Made by a program: the position numbers and the translations under genes. The notes under the pieces were generated by a model. The model saw nothing but the letters and a program-made list of their open reading frames with translations. It was not told the DNA's origin and did not search any database. DNA of 64,000 bases from Sphingomonas sp. TREG-RG-20F-R18-01 (GTDB lineage: Bacteria > Pseudomonadota > Alphaproteobacteria > Sphingomonadales > Sphingomonadaceae). Within the stretch, counting starts at the first letter, position 1, and each line of letters opens with the position of its first letter. The stretch lies in the NCBI RefSeq assembly GCF_022662475.1, contig NZ_JAKNQQ010000001.1, positions 1,036,151-1,100,150 of the forward strand, given 5' to 3'. Shown here piece after piece: positions 8,185 through 17,089 of this stretch.

Positions 8185-11112
8185 CTACGCCGCCGAAAGC
8201 GTCACCGAGCCGACGATGCCCGAGGCGGCATGACTGTCCGCCTCGAGGATCAGGACGATCTGTCGCGCACCCGCGCCCGGGGCGATCCGCGCGTCGATCG
8301 GTGCCGCCGCAACCTCCGCCTTGGTCGCGATGCGCTGGCCGTCGACCCATAGTTCCCCGCGCCCGACGACGGACGCGAAGTGAATCCGCCCCCCGCCCGC
8401 ACCGATCGCGCGCCACGGGACGATCGCGGTCCGATAGATCCGCCACCGCCCCCCATCACCGCCGCCGCCGTCCCCGCCGGGTGTTGCCGTTCCGCTGGCG
8501 ACGAACGCCCAGCTGTTATTGTCGCCGTCGCGTGGCGCGAGGTCGGGCGAGGGCCGTGCGTCGAACGGCATCGATCGCCGCCACTGCGCGATCCGTTGCT
8601 GCGGCGCGGTGACCGCCACCTGCGCGGGTGCCGCGATGCCAAGCCGATCGATCGTGATCCGGGCCGGCGCAAGCCCGGGGGCCCGCGCCTCGATCACGAT
8701 GCGTCCCTTGCCGGTGTCCGCCCGGACGATCACCTGCGCCAGACCGTTGAACAGCGAACGCGCGCCCGCGTCCGCGGCCGACTGTTCGGGTTCGTGACAA
8801 TTGGGATCGCCATTGCCCAGACCGATGATCGCCGCGCCGGACACCGCGAAACGCACCGGCAGGTTGGCGGTCGGGACATGCCGCCCGCGCGCGTCGATCG
8901 CGTCGACCGAAACCGGCTGCGTATCCTCGCCGTCCCCCGCCATCATGCTGCGCGCCGGGGTCAGCCGCAGCGCGACGGGTGCGCCCGTCGTTTCCTGGAC
9001 GGCGCTGGCCACCGTCCGCCCGCCGCGCGTCGCAACCACTTCGATCCGCCCGGCGACATAGGGAACGCTCCAGCTGTTCCCCATCATCCGGTCGACCGGT
9101 TGCGTGCCGAGGACGCGACCGTTCAGGCGAAGCGTGACCTGCTCGGCATTGCTCATCACGAAAACGACGATTGGTTGCCCCTCGCGTCCCGGCCACGTCC
9201 AATGCGGTGCCAGGCTGACGACCGGAGCATCGTCGACCCAATGCGCGCGATGGATGTCGAACGCGGTCTTGGGGAATCCACACAGGTCGAGAATGCCGAA
9301 GAAGCTGGAGATGGTCGGCCAGGCATACGGCGTCGGTTCGCCATGATAGTCGAAGCCGGTCCAGACGAACCCGCCCGCGACGAAGGCACGGTCCGCGATC
9401 TTCTTCCACGTCGAGCGATGCGTGTCGCCCCAGCTCGTGACCTCGACGTCGTAGGACGAGGCGATATGCCGCGCCGGGTCTCCGCTGAAGGCGCCGCGCG
9501 TCTCATAAGCGCTGGTATCCTCCGAACTGGTCATCGCGCGGGCCGGGAACATCGCGTGGAAGCGGTCGTAATCGTTCTGATAATAATTGAACCCGGTGAC
9601 ATCGACGACGTTCGCGACCGTGACCGGATCGAAGAACGACCCGTTGAGCGCGGCGGTCACGGGGCGGCTGTCATCGAGCGTGCGCACCGCATGCGCCATC
9701 CGGCGCACCATCTCGACCCCCGCCTCGGTCGCCTGCATCGGTTCCTCGTTGAACACCGACCACAGGATGACGGAAGGGTGATTGCGATCGCGCCGCACCA
9801 GCCATTCGAGCTGCGCCAGATAATCGGGCGCGGGGTTGAACTGGCGGTTCTCGTCCATCACGACGAACCCCATGCGGTCCGCCAAATCGAGCAGTTCGGG
9901 CGCGGGCGCGCCGTGCGAACAGCGGATCGCATTGCATCCCATCGCCTTCAGCCGCTCGAGTCGCCAGCGCAGCAACGCATCCGGCACTGCCACGCCCACG
10001 CCGGCATGATCCTGATGCAGGCAGACGCCTTTGATCTTCACGTGACGTTCGTTGAGGAAAAACCCCTGGGCCGGATCGAACCGGATCGTCCGAAACCCGA
10101 TCGCCACGCGGCGTTCGTCGACCACCGCGCCGTCGCGGCGCACGCGGGCGACGAGCGTGTATAGCTTGCTCTGCTCGATCGACCAGAGATCGGGGGACGG
10201 GACGTCCAGCGTCAGCGTCGCGACCGAGTCCTCGAGCGCGCCGACCACTGCGGACACCGCGGCACGAGCGATCGTATGCCCCACCGCATCCAGCAGCATT
10301 GCCTCGACCGTGACCGTCGCCGGCGCATGGTCCACGCTGGTGAGCGTGGCCACGACCGGCACGTGCCAGCGCCCGTCACCATCGCGGCGCGGGTCGGCAT
10401 GCAGGCCATCGCTCGCAATCGCGACCGCGGCGCGACGGACGAGCCAGGCATGGCGATAGATCCCCGCGCCTTCATACCACCAGCCCTCCATCGCCTGCGC
10501 ATCGACCCGCACCGCGATGACATTCTCCGCATCGCCAAAGCGCGCGAAAGGGGTCAGGTCGACCACGACGCCGGTGTAGCCCGACCAGCTATGCGCCGCG
10601 ACGCTGCCATTGACCCAGATCGTCGCATTGGTTGCGATCCCGTCGAACTGCAGCTCAATCTTCTTGCCGCGATCCGCCGGATCCAGACGCAGCGTCCGCC
10701 GGTACCAGCCGATCCCGCGCGGCCGATACCCTTGGGAGATATTGGCGGTTTCGACGAACGGTTGTGCTGCAGCCCAGTCGTGCGGAAGGCGCACCGGCAG
10801 CCAGTCGGAATCGTCGAACGCCATCGCAGCGGCACCCTGCGCGTTGCCGGCCTTGACGCTGAGATAGGTCTGTTCGTGGTTCGCGGGCGCCACCGCAACG
10901 ACGTCGCCCTCATGAAACTGCCATCCGCGCTCCAGTCGAACCCGCGCCGGATCGGACTCCGGCAGAACCGGGGGGAGCGCATGGGTCGGGCGCGGCATCG
11001 GGAGTCCGCCCGCGTCGCCGGAGACGGCAGGCCCGGGAAGCCGCGCCAGGCTGCCGCTCGCCACCCCCGCGGCGCTGGCGGCGGAGGCAAGCAGAAGCTG
11101 GCGACGGTTCAT
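8185..11112 (-). CDS. GH2 beta-galactosidase, Tat-exported
   Basis: A 975-residue GH2 enzyme expected to remove terminal beta-galactose. Starting at the ATG at 11112 gives MNRRQLLLASAASAAG, a twin-arginine signal; an AAAGGA site lies upstream. GH2 sugar-binding, immunoglobulin-like and TIM-barrel domains follow. ILWSVFNEEP holds the acid/base Glu (about residue 456) and MTSSED the likely nucleophile Glu (about 531). The C-terminal part has beta-sandwich domains, including LGNGDPNCHEP typical of long GH2 galactosidases, and a Gly-rich linker near residue 870. The gene lies 36 bases downstream of the GntR regulator on the same strand. In an N-glycan locus the natural substrate is probably galactose on antennae. 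Another GH2 activity cannot be excluded from sequence alone. Confidence 0.88.
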   Translation of the reverse strand: MNRRQLLLASAASAAGVASGSLARLPGPAVSGDAGGLPMPRPTHALPPVLPESDPARVRLERGWQFHEGDVVAVAPANHEQTYLSVKAGNAQGAAAMAFDDSDWLPVRLPHDWAAAQPFVETANISQGYRPRGIGWYRRTLRLDPADRGKKIELQFDGIATNATIWVNGSVAAHSWSGYTGVVVDLTPFARFGDAENVIAVRVDAQAMEGWWYEGAGIYRHAWLVRRAAVAIASDGLHADPRRDGDGRWHVPVVATLTSVDHAPATVTVEAMLLDAVGHTIARAAVSAVVGALEDSVATLTLDVPSPDLWSIEQSKLYTLVARVRRDGAVVDERRVAIGFRTIRFDPAQGFFLNERHVKIKGVCLHQDHAGVGVAVPDALLRWRLERLKAMGCNAIRCSHGAPAPELLDLADRMGFVVMDENRQFNPAPDYLAQLEWLVRRDRNHPSVILWSVFNEEPMQATEAGVEMVRRMAHAVRTLDDSRPVTAALNGSFFDPVTVANVVDVTGFNYYQNDYDRFHAMFPARAMTSSEDTSAYETRGAFSGDPARHIASSYDVEVTSWGDTHRSTWKKIADRAFVAGGFVWTGFDYHGEPTPYAWPTISSFFGILDLCGFPKTAFDIHRAHWVDDAPVVSLAPHWTWPGREGQPIVVFVMSNAEQVTLRLNGRVLGTQPVDRMMGNSWSVPYVAGRIEVVATRGGRTVASAVQETTGAPVALRLTPARSMMAGDGEDTQPVSVDAIDARGRHVPTANLPVRFAVSGAAIIGLGNGDPNCHEPEQSAADAGARSLFNGLAQVIVRADTGKGRIVIEARAPGLAPARITIDRLGIAAPAQVAVTAPQQRIAQWRRSMPFDARPSPDLAPRDGDNNSWAFVASGTATPGGDGGGGDGGRWRIYRTAIVPWRAIGAGGGRIHFASVVGRGELWVDGQRIATKAEVAAAPIDARIAPGAGARQIVLILEADSHAASGIVGSVTLSAA

Positions 11113-11148
11113 GACCCTATTCCTTTGGAACGGCGTCGACGGCAACGC

Positions 11149-11886
11149 TCAGAGATCGGATAGCTCCGCGACGAAATCATAAGCGTCCCCGCGATAATAG
11201 GACCGCGTGAACTCGGCCGCGCGGCCGTCCTTGAGGAACCCGCGTCGCTCGATCAGCAGCCCGGGATGGCCGGCATCGACGCCCAGCATCCGCGCATGTT
11301 CCGCCCCGAACGGGATTGCGCGCAGCCGCTGCAACGCGCGCACCGGGCGGCTCCCGGCCTTGTCGAGCGCGGTGTAGAGCGATTCCTCGACCGCACCGAT
11401 CGTCGGCAGGCAATAGCCGGCGATGGTCGAGAATTCGAGCGCCATCGGCTGCTCGTCGGCAAAGCGGATGCGATGAAAACGATAGACCGGCGTACCCGGG
11501 GAGAGACCCAGCGACATCGCTTCCTCGGGATCGACCGTCCCCGTCGTGCGACTGATCCAGCTGCTCGACGCGGTCTTGCCGCGCGCCGCCATGTCCTCGG
11601 AAAAGGACGACAGCTTCGAGAAACTCTTCTCGACGCGCCCGGTGACGAACGTGCCCGCTCCACGCCGCCGCGTCAGCAAGCCTTCCTCGACCAGCCCGCC
11701 GATCGCCTTGCGCACGGTGATGCGCGAAACGTCATAGTCGGTCGCAAGGTCGCGTTCGGCCGGAATGGCATCCCCCTGTGCCAGCAGGTCCTGCCCGATC
11801 GCGTCGCGGATCAACTGCTGGAGCTGCAGATACAATGGGGCGGGATTGCCCTCCCTGAACGTGCCGATCTGATGCGTAAATGCCAA
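11149..11886 (-). CDS. GntR/HutC-family regulator of the GlcNAc locus (NagR-like)
   Basis: A 245-residue transcription factor with an N-terminal winged helix (about residues 10-75: PLYLQLQQLIRDAI, IPAERDLA, SRITVRKAI, GLLTRRRGAGTFV) and a C-terminal UTRA ligand domain (about 95-240: SSFSEDM, YRFHRIRFADEQPMA, FTRSYYRGDAYDF). HutC-type members with this layout include NagR/DasR, whose ligands are GlcNAc-6-P or GlcN-6-P. A TTG start at 11886 is preferred because AGGGGG sits six bases upstream and homology begins there. Upstream ATGs add unrelated residues. It is divergent from the GH20 operon, and the shared intergenic region holds ATTGGT-type motifs. Control of the whole locus in response to GlcNAc-6-P is inferred. 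Confidence 0.9.
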   Translation of the reverse strand: MAFTHQIGTFREGNPAPLYLQLQQLIRDAIGQDLLAQGDAIPAERDLATDYDVSRITVRKAIGGLVEEGLLTRRRGAGTFVTGRVEKSFSKLSSFSEDMAARGKTASSSWISRTTGTVDPEEAMSLGLSPGTPVYRFHRIRFADEQPMALEFSTIAGYCLPTIGAVEESLYTALDKAGSRPVRALQRLRAIPFGAEHARMLGVDAGHPGLLIERRGFLKDGRAAEFTRSYYRGDAYDFVAELSDL

Positions 11887-11996
11887 TGCCCATCCCCCTG
11901 GCGAGCATGCGATGCCTCTCCTCGCCCGCATGTCCCTCTTGCCGGGCAGCCTAGTCAATGTCCCGGAGGTGATCAATCGGGATAGTCCCTCCTCAG

Positions 11997-12019
11997 ATTG
12001 GTATTCTCGCCATTGGTGG
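11997..12019. promoter_or_regulatory. Direct ATTGGT repeats in the divergent nagR-like/GH20 region
   Basis: ATTGGTAT (11997-12004) and ATTGGTGG (12012-12019) are spaced 15 bases apart between the GntR gene and the GH20 gene. They resemble half sites bound by NagR/DasR-type regulators. Their position would allow control of both divergent transcripts. They share the ATTGGT core with the sites at 12072 and 1511. Confidence 0.4.
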
Positions 12020-12071
12020 AACCCGGCGATTGCAACACCACGGATACCGCCGGACCGCTTGCAAGTGGACT

Positions 12072-12086
12072 TATATTGGTTACACC
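12072..12086 (+). promoter_or_regulatory. Candidate NagR-type site upstream of GH20 operon
   Basis: TATATTGGTTACACC lies 46 bases before the GH20 start codon. Nine bases, TATATTGGT, match the reverse complement of the block at 1511-1528 before the deaminase gene. An AT-rich stretch in both places could double as a -10 region. The shared word in two regulated positions supports a common operator. Confidence 0.42.
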
Positions 12087-12131
12087 CCGTAGCGGGATGC
12101 GTTGTAGCGTGACCGAGCGGAGGAACGAGGC

Positions 12132-14486
12132 ATGGCAAATTCTGCGCGCACGCTGGGGCGGTGGCTCGGCGCGATCAGCGCGCTGTGTGCCTGCTCGGCG
12201 GCGGTTGCCGCCTCCGCGCCATTCGTGCCGGCCGCGATGCCGCTACTCCCGCTTCCCGCCGAAAGTGCGCCAGCGTCGGGATCGGTCACGGTTGCGACGG
12301 GCACCGGCATTGCCACGCCCCCCGGCGATGCGGAAGCCGCATCCGCCGCGCGATTGCTGATCGATCGGGTCGCGACGACGCGCGGGATCGCGCTACGGAC
12401 GGTGTCGTCGGCAGCGACGATCCGCTTCGTCCGCGACCGCACCATCACGGGACCGGAGGCATATCGGCTCGAGATCGACGCCACCGGGATCCGCATCGCG
12501 GCGGCGACCCGCAGCGGCTTTTTCTACGGTGCAATGACGCTGGCGCAGTTGCTCAGCCCGGACCAGGCGTTCGGCCAGCCGGTGACGCTCGCGGGGGTCA
12601 CGATCAAGGACGCGCCGCGCTTTGCGTGGCGGGGGCTGATGGTCGACGTCGCGCGGCATTTCCAGCCGCTGCCGTCCTTGTACCAGATCGTCGACCAGAT
12701 GGCGGCGGTGAAGCTCAACGTGCTGCATCTGCACCTGACCGATGATCAGGGCTGGCGCTTCGAGGTCAAACGCTACCCGAGGCTGACCGCGCTCGGCGCG
12801 TTCCGGACGCCGCCGTCCGCCGGCGGACCGGCGCCGACGACGCGGATCGGCGGCTTCTATACCCAGGACCAGTTGCGCGCGCTCGTGCGGTACGCCAGCG
12901 AGCGCGGGATCACGATCGTTCCGGAGATCGATCTGCCCGGACACGCGCAGGCGCTCGTCGCGGCCTATCCCGAGCTCGGCGTACTCGGCGACCAGCCGGC
13001 GGTGTCGCACGATTGGGGGGTGAACCCCTATCTGCTCGACCCCGGGCCAAGGGGCGTCGCGTTCGTCGAGCATGTGCTGGACGAACTGATCGCAGTATTC
13101 CCCGGCAGCTATGTCCATCTCGGCGGGGACGAGGCGGTCAAGGACCAATGGGAACGCGCGCCGAAGGTCCAGGCGCAGATCAAGACGCTGGGACTGAAGA
13201 ACGAGAATGCACTGCAAAGCTGGCTGATCGACGCATTCGGCCGCTACCTCGCCACCAAGGGACGACGGTTGATCGGCTGGGACGAGATCCTCGAGGGCGG
13301 GTTGCCGCCGTCCGCTTCGGTCATGTCGTGGCGCGGCGAACAGGGCGCGGTCGATGCGGCCAACGCCGGGCACGATGTCGTGCTGTCGCCAGCCCCGACG
13401 CTCTATCTGGACAATCTGCAAAGCGACCAGGGCGACGAACCGCCCGGCCGGCTCGCCGTCCAGACGCTCGCCGACCTTTACGCCTATGACCCCCTGCCCA
13501 AGGGGATCGACGCGGCCCGCGCCAGGCATGTGCTGGGCGCGCAGGCGAATGCCTGGAGCGAATATCTCGTGACGCCGTACCAGATGCAGCATGCGCTGTT
13601 TCCGCGCGCGGCGGCGCTGGCGGAAACGACATGGTCCCGCGCGCCGCGCGACTTCGCCGGCTTCACGAACCGTCTTGCCCGCCAAGTCGCGCGCTGGCGG
13701 CGCAGCGGGATCGAGGTGGCGGACAGCGCCTTTGCCGTGACCTACGCCGTGCAGGGCACGCGCGGCGACGCGCTGCGCAAGGGCAAGGTTGCCGTCGCGC
13801 TGAGTACGCAGGCGCCGGTGGGAACGATCCGCTACACGCTCGACGGCAGCGCACCGTCCGCCAGGTCGCCAGCCTATCGCGCACCGCTGGACCTGCCCCC
13901 CGGCGCGACCATCAAGGCCGCCGCGTTCGATGCCGACGGGCGCGCCACGGCCCGCGTGCGCGATTTCGCGACGAGCCGGGCCGCCTTGCTGAACCGCACC
14001 CCGGCGGACCTAGTCGCCTGCCCTGACCAGACGCTCGCGCTGCGGATGCCGTTGACCCCGGATGCCGAAGCCAATGGTCCCGCTTTCCATGTCGCCCTGT
14101 TCGACACGTGCAGCGTCTATCCGGCCGCCCCGCTCGACGTGGCGACGGGCTTTACGGTCGACGTCGCGCGGTTTCCGCGCAATTTCGGGCTGGCGCACGA
14201 GACGGCCGATGTCCGGCAACACTATCGCGTCACCGCGTTCGGCGAATTGATCGTGTCCCTCGGCTGTCCGGTACAGCAAAAGGGGCCGGCCGGTCCGAGT
14301 AGCCCAGCGCCGGTAGTCGTGGCGAGTTTTCCCTTGCCTGACCCGGCGAAGACACCGACGCGCATGACATTTTCGGGTACGCTACCCCGAACGAGGGGGG
14401 ATCAGGATCTATGCTTCCAATTCACATCGCCGGCCGCCGGCCCGAACTACGCGCTCGCGTCCGTGCAACTGAGCGAGCCCCACTGA
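12132..14486 (+). CDS. GH20 beta-N-acetylhexosaminidase
   Basis: A 784-residue exo-enzyme expected to remove terminal GlcNAc (or GalNAc). A Sec-type signal covers residues 1-27. The GH20b domain (about 38-160) and catalytic barrel (about 165-510) follow, with HLTDDQGWR, PEIDLPGHAQA and the catalytic pair in HLGGDEAVKDQW (Asp333-Glu334). A chitobiase-type C-terminal domain lies at about 550-615 (YTLDGSAPS). About 170 further residues form an extra domain with several Cys that I do not recognise. The ATG at 12132 follows GAGGAACGAGG. It is the first gene of the six-gene hydrolase run and its TGA overlaps the next ATG by one base. Release of GlcNAc here feeds the PTS. Confidence 0.95.
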   Translation: MANSARTLGRWLGAISALCACSAAVAASAPFVPAAMPLLPLPAESAPASGSVTVATGTGIATPPGDAEAASAARLLIDRVATTRGIALRTVSSAATIRFVRDRTITGPEAYRLEIDATGIRIAAATRSGFFYGAMTLAQLLSPDQAFGQPVTLAGVTIKDAPRFAWRGLMVDVARHFQPLPSLYQIVDQMAAVKLNVLHLHLTDDQGWRFEVKRYPRLTALGAFRTPPSAGGPAPTTRIGGFYTQDQLRALVRYASERGITIVPEIDLPGHAQALVAAYPELGVLGDQPAVSHDWGVNPYLLDPGPRGVAFVEHVLDELIAVFPGSYVHLGGDEAVKDQWERAPKVQAQIKTLGLKNENALQSWLIDAFGRYLATKGRRLIGWDEILEGGLPPSASVMSWRGEQGAVDAANAGHDVVLSPAPTLYLDNLQSDQGDEPPGRLAVQTLADLYAYDPLPKGIDAARARHVLGAQANAWSEYLVTPYQMQHALFPRAAALAETTWSRAPRDFAGFTNRLARQVARWRRSGIEVADSAFAVTYAVQGTRGDALRKGKVAVALSTQAPVGTIRYTLDGSAPSARSPAYRAPLDLPPGATIKAAAFDADGRATARVRDFATSRAALLNRTPADLVACPDQTLALRMPLTPDAEANGPAFHVALFDTCSVYPAAPLDVATGFTVDVARFPRNFGLAHETADVRQHYRVTAFGELIVSLGCPVQQKGPAGPSSPAPVVVASFPLPDPAKTPTRMTFSGTLPRTRGDQDLCFQFTSPAAGPNYALASVQLSEPH

Positions 14487-17089
14487 TGCGCCGGTCGCTG
14501 CGTACCGCTTTGCTCATGGCCCTTCTGACCGGCATTGCGGCGCCCGCCGTCGCGGCCCCGCGCTCGGCAATCAGTCTTGACGATGGCTGGCAGGCGCGCA
14601 TCGCGCCGTCCGACGGTACCGCCGTCGCGGCGCATCGCAGCGAGGCGCGCTGGTTCCCGGCCAAGGTGCCCGGCAGCATCCAGCAGGACCTGATCGCGCG
14701 GCACCGCGTGCCCGACCCGTTCCTGTCGACCAACGAAGCCGCGATCCAGTGGGTCGGACGGACCGACTGGCAATATCGGCGGACGCTCCAGGTCACGCCG
14801 GCGTTGCTTGCGCGGGACCATCTCGACCTGGTGTTCGACGGTCTGGACACCTTCGCCACGGTGACGATCAACGGCCAGACGGCGCTCAGCGCGGCGAATG
14901 CGCATCGCCGCTTCCGCATCGACGCCAAGCGCTTCCTGAAAGCCGGCGCGAACGAGATCCTCATCACCTTCGCCGCACCGATCAGGACGCTGCAGCCGAT
15001 GGTGATGGCGCAGCAGCAATCGCTTCCGGGCGAGTATGACTCGGCGTTCGGCGACGAGCCCAAGGGACGGCAGACCTCCCCCTACATTCGCAAACCCAAA
15101 TATCATTACGGCTGGGACTGGGGTCCCCGAATCCTCAACGTCGGACCCTGGCGCCCGGTGCGGCTGGAGGCATGGGACAGCGCGCGGATCAATACGCTGC
15201 GCGTCGAGCAGGACGCGCTGTCGGACGCCGAGGCGCGGCTGTCCGCCAAGGCAACCATCCAGGCGGATCGGCCGGGCATTGCGCAGGTCCGCGTCACCCT
15301 GACCGCTCCGGACGGGGCGCGGCAGGACGTCGTGCAGCAGATCACGCTGGCGGCGGGCGCGAATGCCGTATCGCTGCCGATCACCGTTGCGCGCCCGGAG
15401 CGCTGGCAACCCGTGGGCTATGGCACACAACCGCTGTACCGCGTCACGGCCGCGCTCACCCAGGACGGTACCGCGACCGACACCGCCGAACGCCGCATCG
15501 GATTGCGCACGGTCGAGCTGATCCGCGGTGGCGGCGCGATGGGGTTCCGCGTCAACGGCATCCCGATCTTCGCCAAGGGCGCGAACGTCATTCCATTCGA
15601 CAGCTTCCCGACGCGCGTCACCCCCGCATCGATGCGCCCGCTGCTCACCGCGGCGCGCGACGCCAACATGAACATGCTGCGCGTCTGGGGCGGCGGCTAT
15701 TATCTCGACGACGCCTTTTACGACATGGCCGACGAAATGGGCCTGATGGTGTGGCAGGACTTCATGTTCGGCGGTTCCGTCACGCCGCCCGACGCCGCCT
15801 TCCGCGAGACCGTCCGGATCGAGGCGGAGGAACAGGTCGAACGCATCGGCAATCACCCGTCGATCGTCCTGTGGTCAGGCGGCAACGAGATCCTGGCCGG
15901 CTGGGAAAACTGGGGCGATCGCAAGGCGTTCAAGAAAGCCGTCGGCGCGGACGAGCAGGAGCGGATCGGTGCCGGCATGGCGGTGCTGTTCGACCGCGTC
16001 CTGCGCGATGCGGTGCTGACCCGTGCGCCGGGCACGCCCTATTGGCCGGGTTCGCCCTCGACCGATTACGACGGCCCGGTCGATACGGATGCCGCCGGGG
16101 ATCGCCATTTCTGGGACGTCTGGTCCGGGTCCAAGCCGGTCGAGCGCTATCTCGATTCGTGCCCGCGCTTCATGTCCGAATATGGCTTTCAGGCGATGCC
16201 CGACATGGCGACGGTCCGCGCGTTCGCGGGCAAGGGTCCGCTGAAACCGGACAGCGTGGTGCTGAAGGCGCACCAGAAATTCCTGGCGGGCGAAGGCAAT
16301 GACCGGCTGTTGCTGTACATGCGGGACCGGTTGGGCGAACCCCGGGACATTGCCGACTTCGTCTATCTCAGTCAGGTCAACCAGGCCGAGGCGATCGCGC
16401 TGGCCGCGCTCCATCACCGTTCCTGCCGCCCGGTGACCATGGGGTCGCTCTTCTGGCAGGTCAACGACGTATGGCCGTCGATCTCCTGGTCGAGCATCGA
16501 TCATGACGGTCGGTGGAAGCTGTTGCAATTTGCCGCGCGCCGTTTCTTCGCGCCGCAGGTGATCGTCGCCGAACATACCGAGTCGACCACGCGGATCGCG
16601 CTCGTGTCCGACGCGACCACGCCGACACCGGCGCGCTGGCGCGTTCGGGCATTCGACATGGCGGGCAAGCCGCTGGCCGAGCAGGGCGCTGCGGCGACCA
16701 TGCCCGCACTGTCGGCGACCGACGTGGCGAAACTCGACGACGCCACGCTGTTCGCCGGGGCCGATCCCGCGACCAGCTATGCGATGGCCGAGCTGCTCGT
16801 CGGCGATGCGGTCGTCAGCCGCGCGATGATCGAGCGCGGGGTTCCCAAGACGATGCACTATCCCGACCCCGGGCTCAGCGCGACCTGGGACGGAAACAGG
16901 GTGACGGTTCGCGCCACTGCCTTGGCGCGCGCGGTCATGCTCGACTTCGGCGACGTCGGGGCGCATCCTTCGGATGACGGGTTCGACCTGTTGCCGGGTG
17001 AAAGCCGCACGATCAGCGTAACCTCCAAAGCCTCGCCCAAGGCGCTTGCCGCCGCCCTCACCCTCCGTTCGCTGGGATCCCGTCGATGA
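14486..17089 (+). CDS. GH2 beta-mannosidase
   Basis: An 867-residue GH2 enzyme of the beta-mannosidase branch, expected to cleave the single beta-mannose of the N-glycan core. The Sec signal covers residues 1-24. Sugar-binding, Ig-like and barrel domains follow. Typical mannosidase motifs are YGWDWGPR, RVWGGGYY, WQDFMF, VLWSGGNEI (acid/base Glu468) and FMSEYGFQAMP (nucleophile Glu565), then SLFWQVNDVWPSISWSS. The start is set by the TGATG overlap with GH20 and by the signal peptide; the longer upstream reading lies inside GH20. Its stop overlaps the GH3 start by four bases. The family is clear and the natural substrate follows from the locus. Confidence 0.95.
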   Translation: MRRSLRTALLMALLTGIAAPAVAAPRSAISLDDGWQARIAPSDGTAVAAHRSEARWFPAKVPGSIQQDLIARHRVPDPFLSTNEAAIQWVGRTDWQYRRTLQVTPALLARDHLDLVFDGLDTFATVTINGQTALSAANAHRRFRIDAKRFLKAGANEILITFAAPIRTLQPMVMAQQQSLPGEYDSAFGDEPKGRQTSPYIRKPKYHYGWDWGPRILNVGPWRPVRLEAWDSARINTLRVEQDALSDAEARLSAKATIQADRPGIAQVRVTLTAPDGARQDVVQQITLAAGANAVSLPITVARPERWQPVGYGTQPLYRVTAALTQDGTATDTAERRIGLRTVELIRGGGAMGFRVNGIPIFAKGANVIPFDSFPTRVTPASMRPLLTAARDANMNMLRVWGGGYYLDDAFYDMADEMGLMVWQDFMFGGSVTPPDAAFRETVRIEAEEQVERIGNHPSIVLWSGGNEILAGWENWGDRKAFKKAVGADEQERIGAGMAVLFDRVLRDAVLTRAPGTPYWPGSPSTDYDGPVDTDAAGDRHFWDVWSGSKPVERYLDSCPRFMSEYGFQAMPDMATVRAFAGKGPLKPDSVVLKAHQKFLAGEGNDRLLLYMRDRLGEPRDIADFVYLSQVNQAEAIALAALHHRSCRPVTMGSLFWQVNDVWPSISWSSIDHDGRWKLLQFAARRFFAPQVIVAEHTESTTRIALVSDATTPTPARWRVRAFDMAGKPLAEQGAAATMPALSATDVAKLDDATLFAGADPATSYAMAELLVGDAVVSRAMIERGVPKTMHYPDPGLSATWDGNRVTVRATALARAVMLDFGDVGAHPSDDGFDLLPGESRTISVTSKASPKALAAALTLRSLGSRR

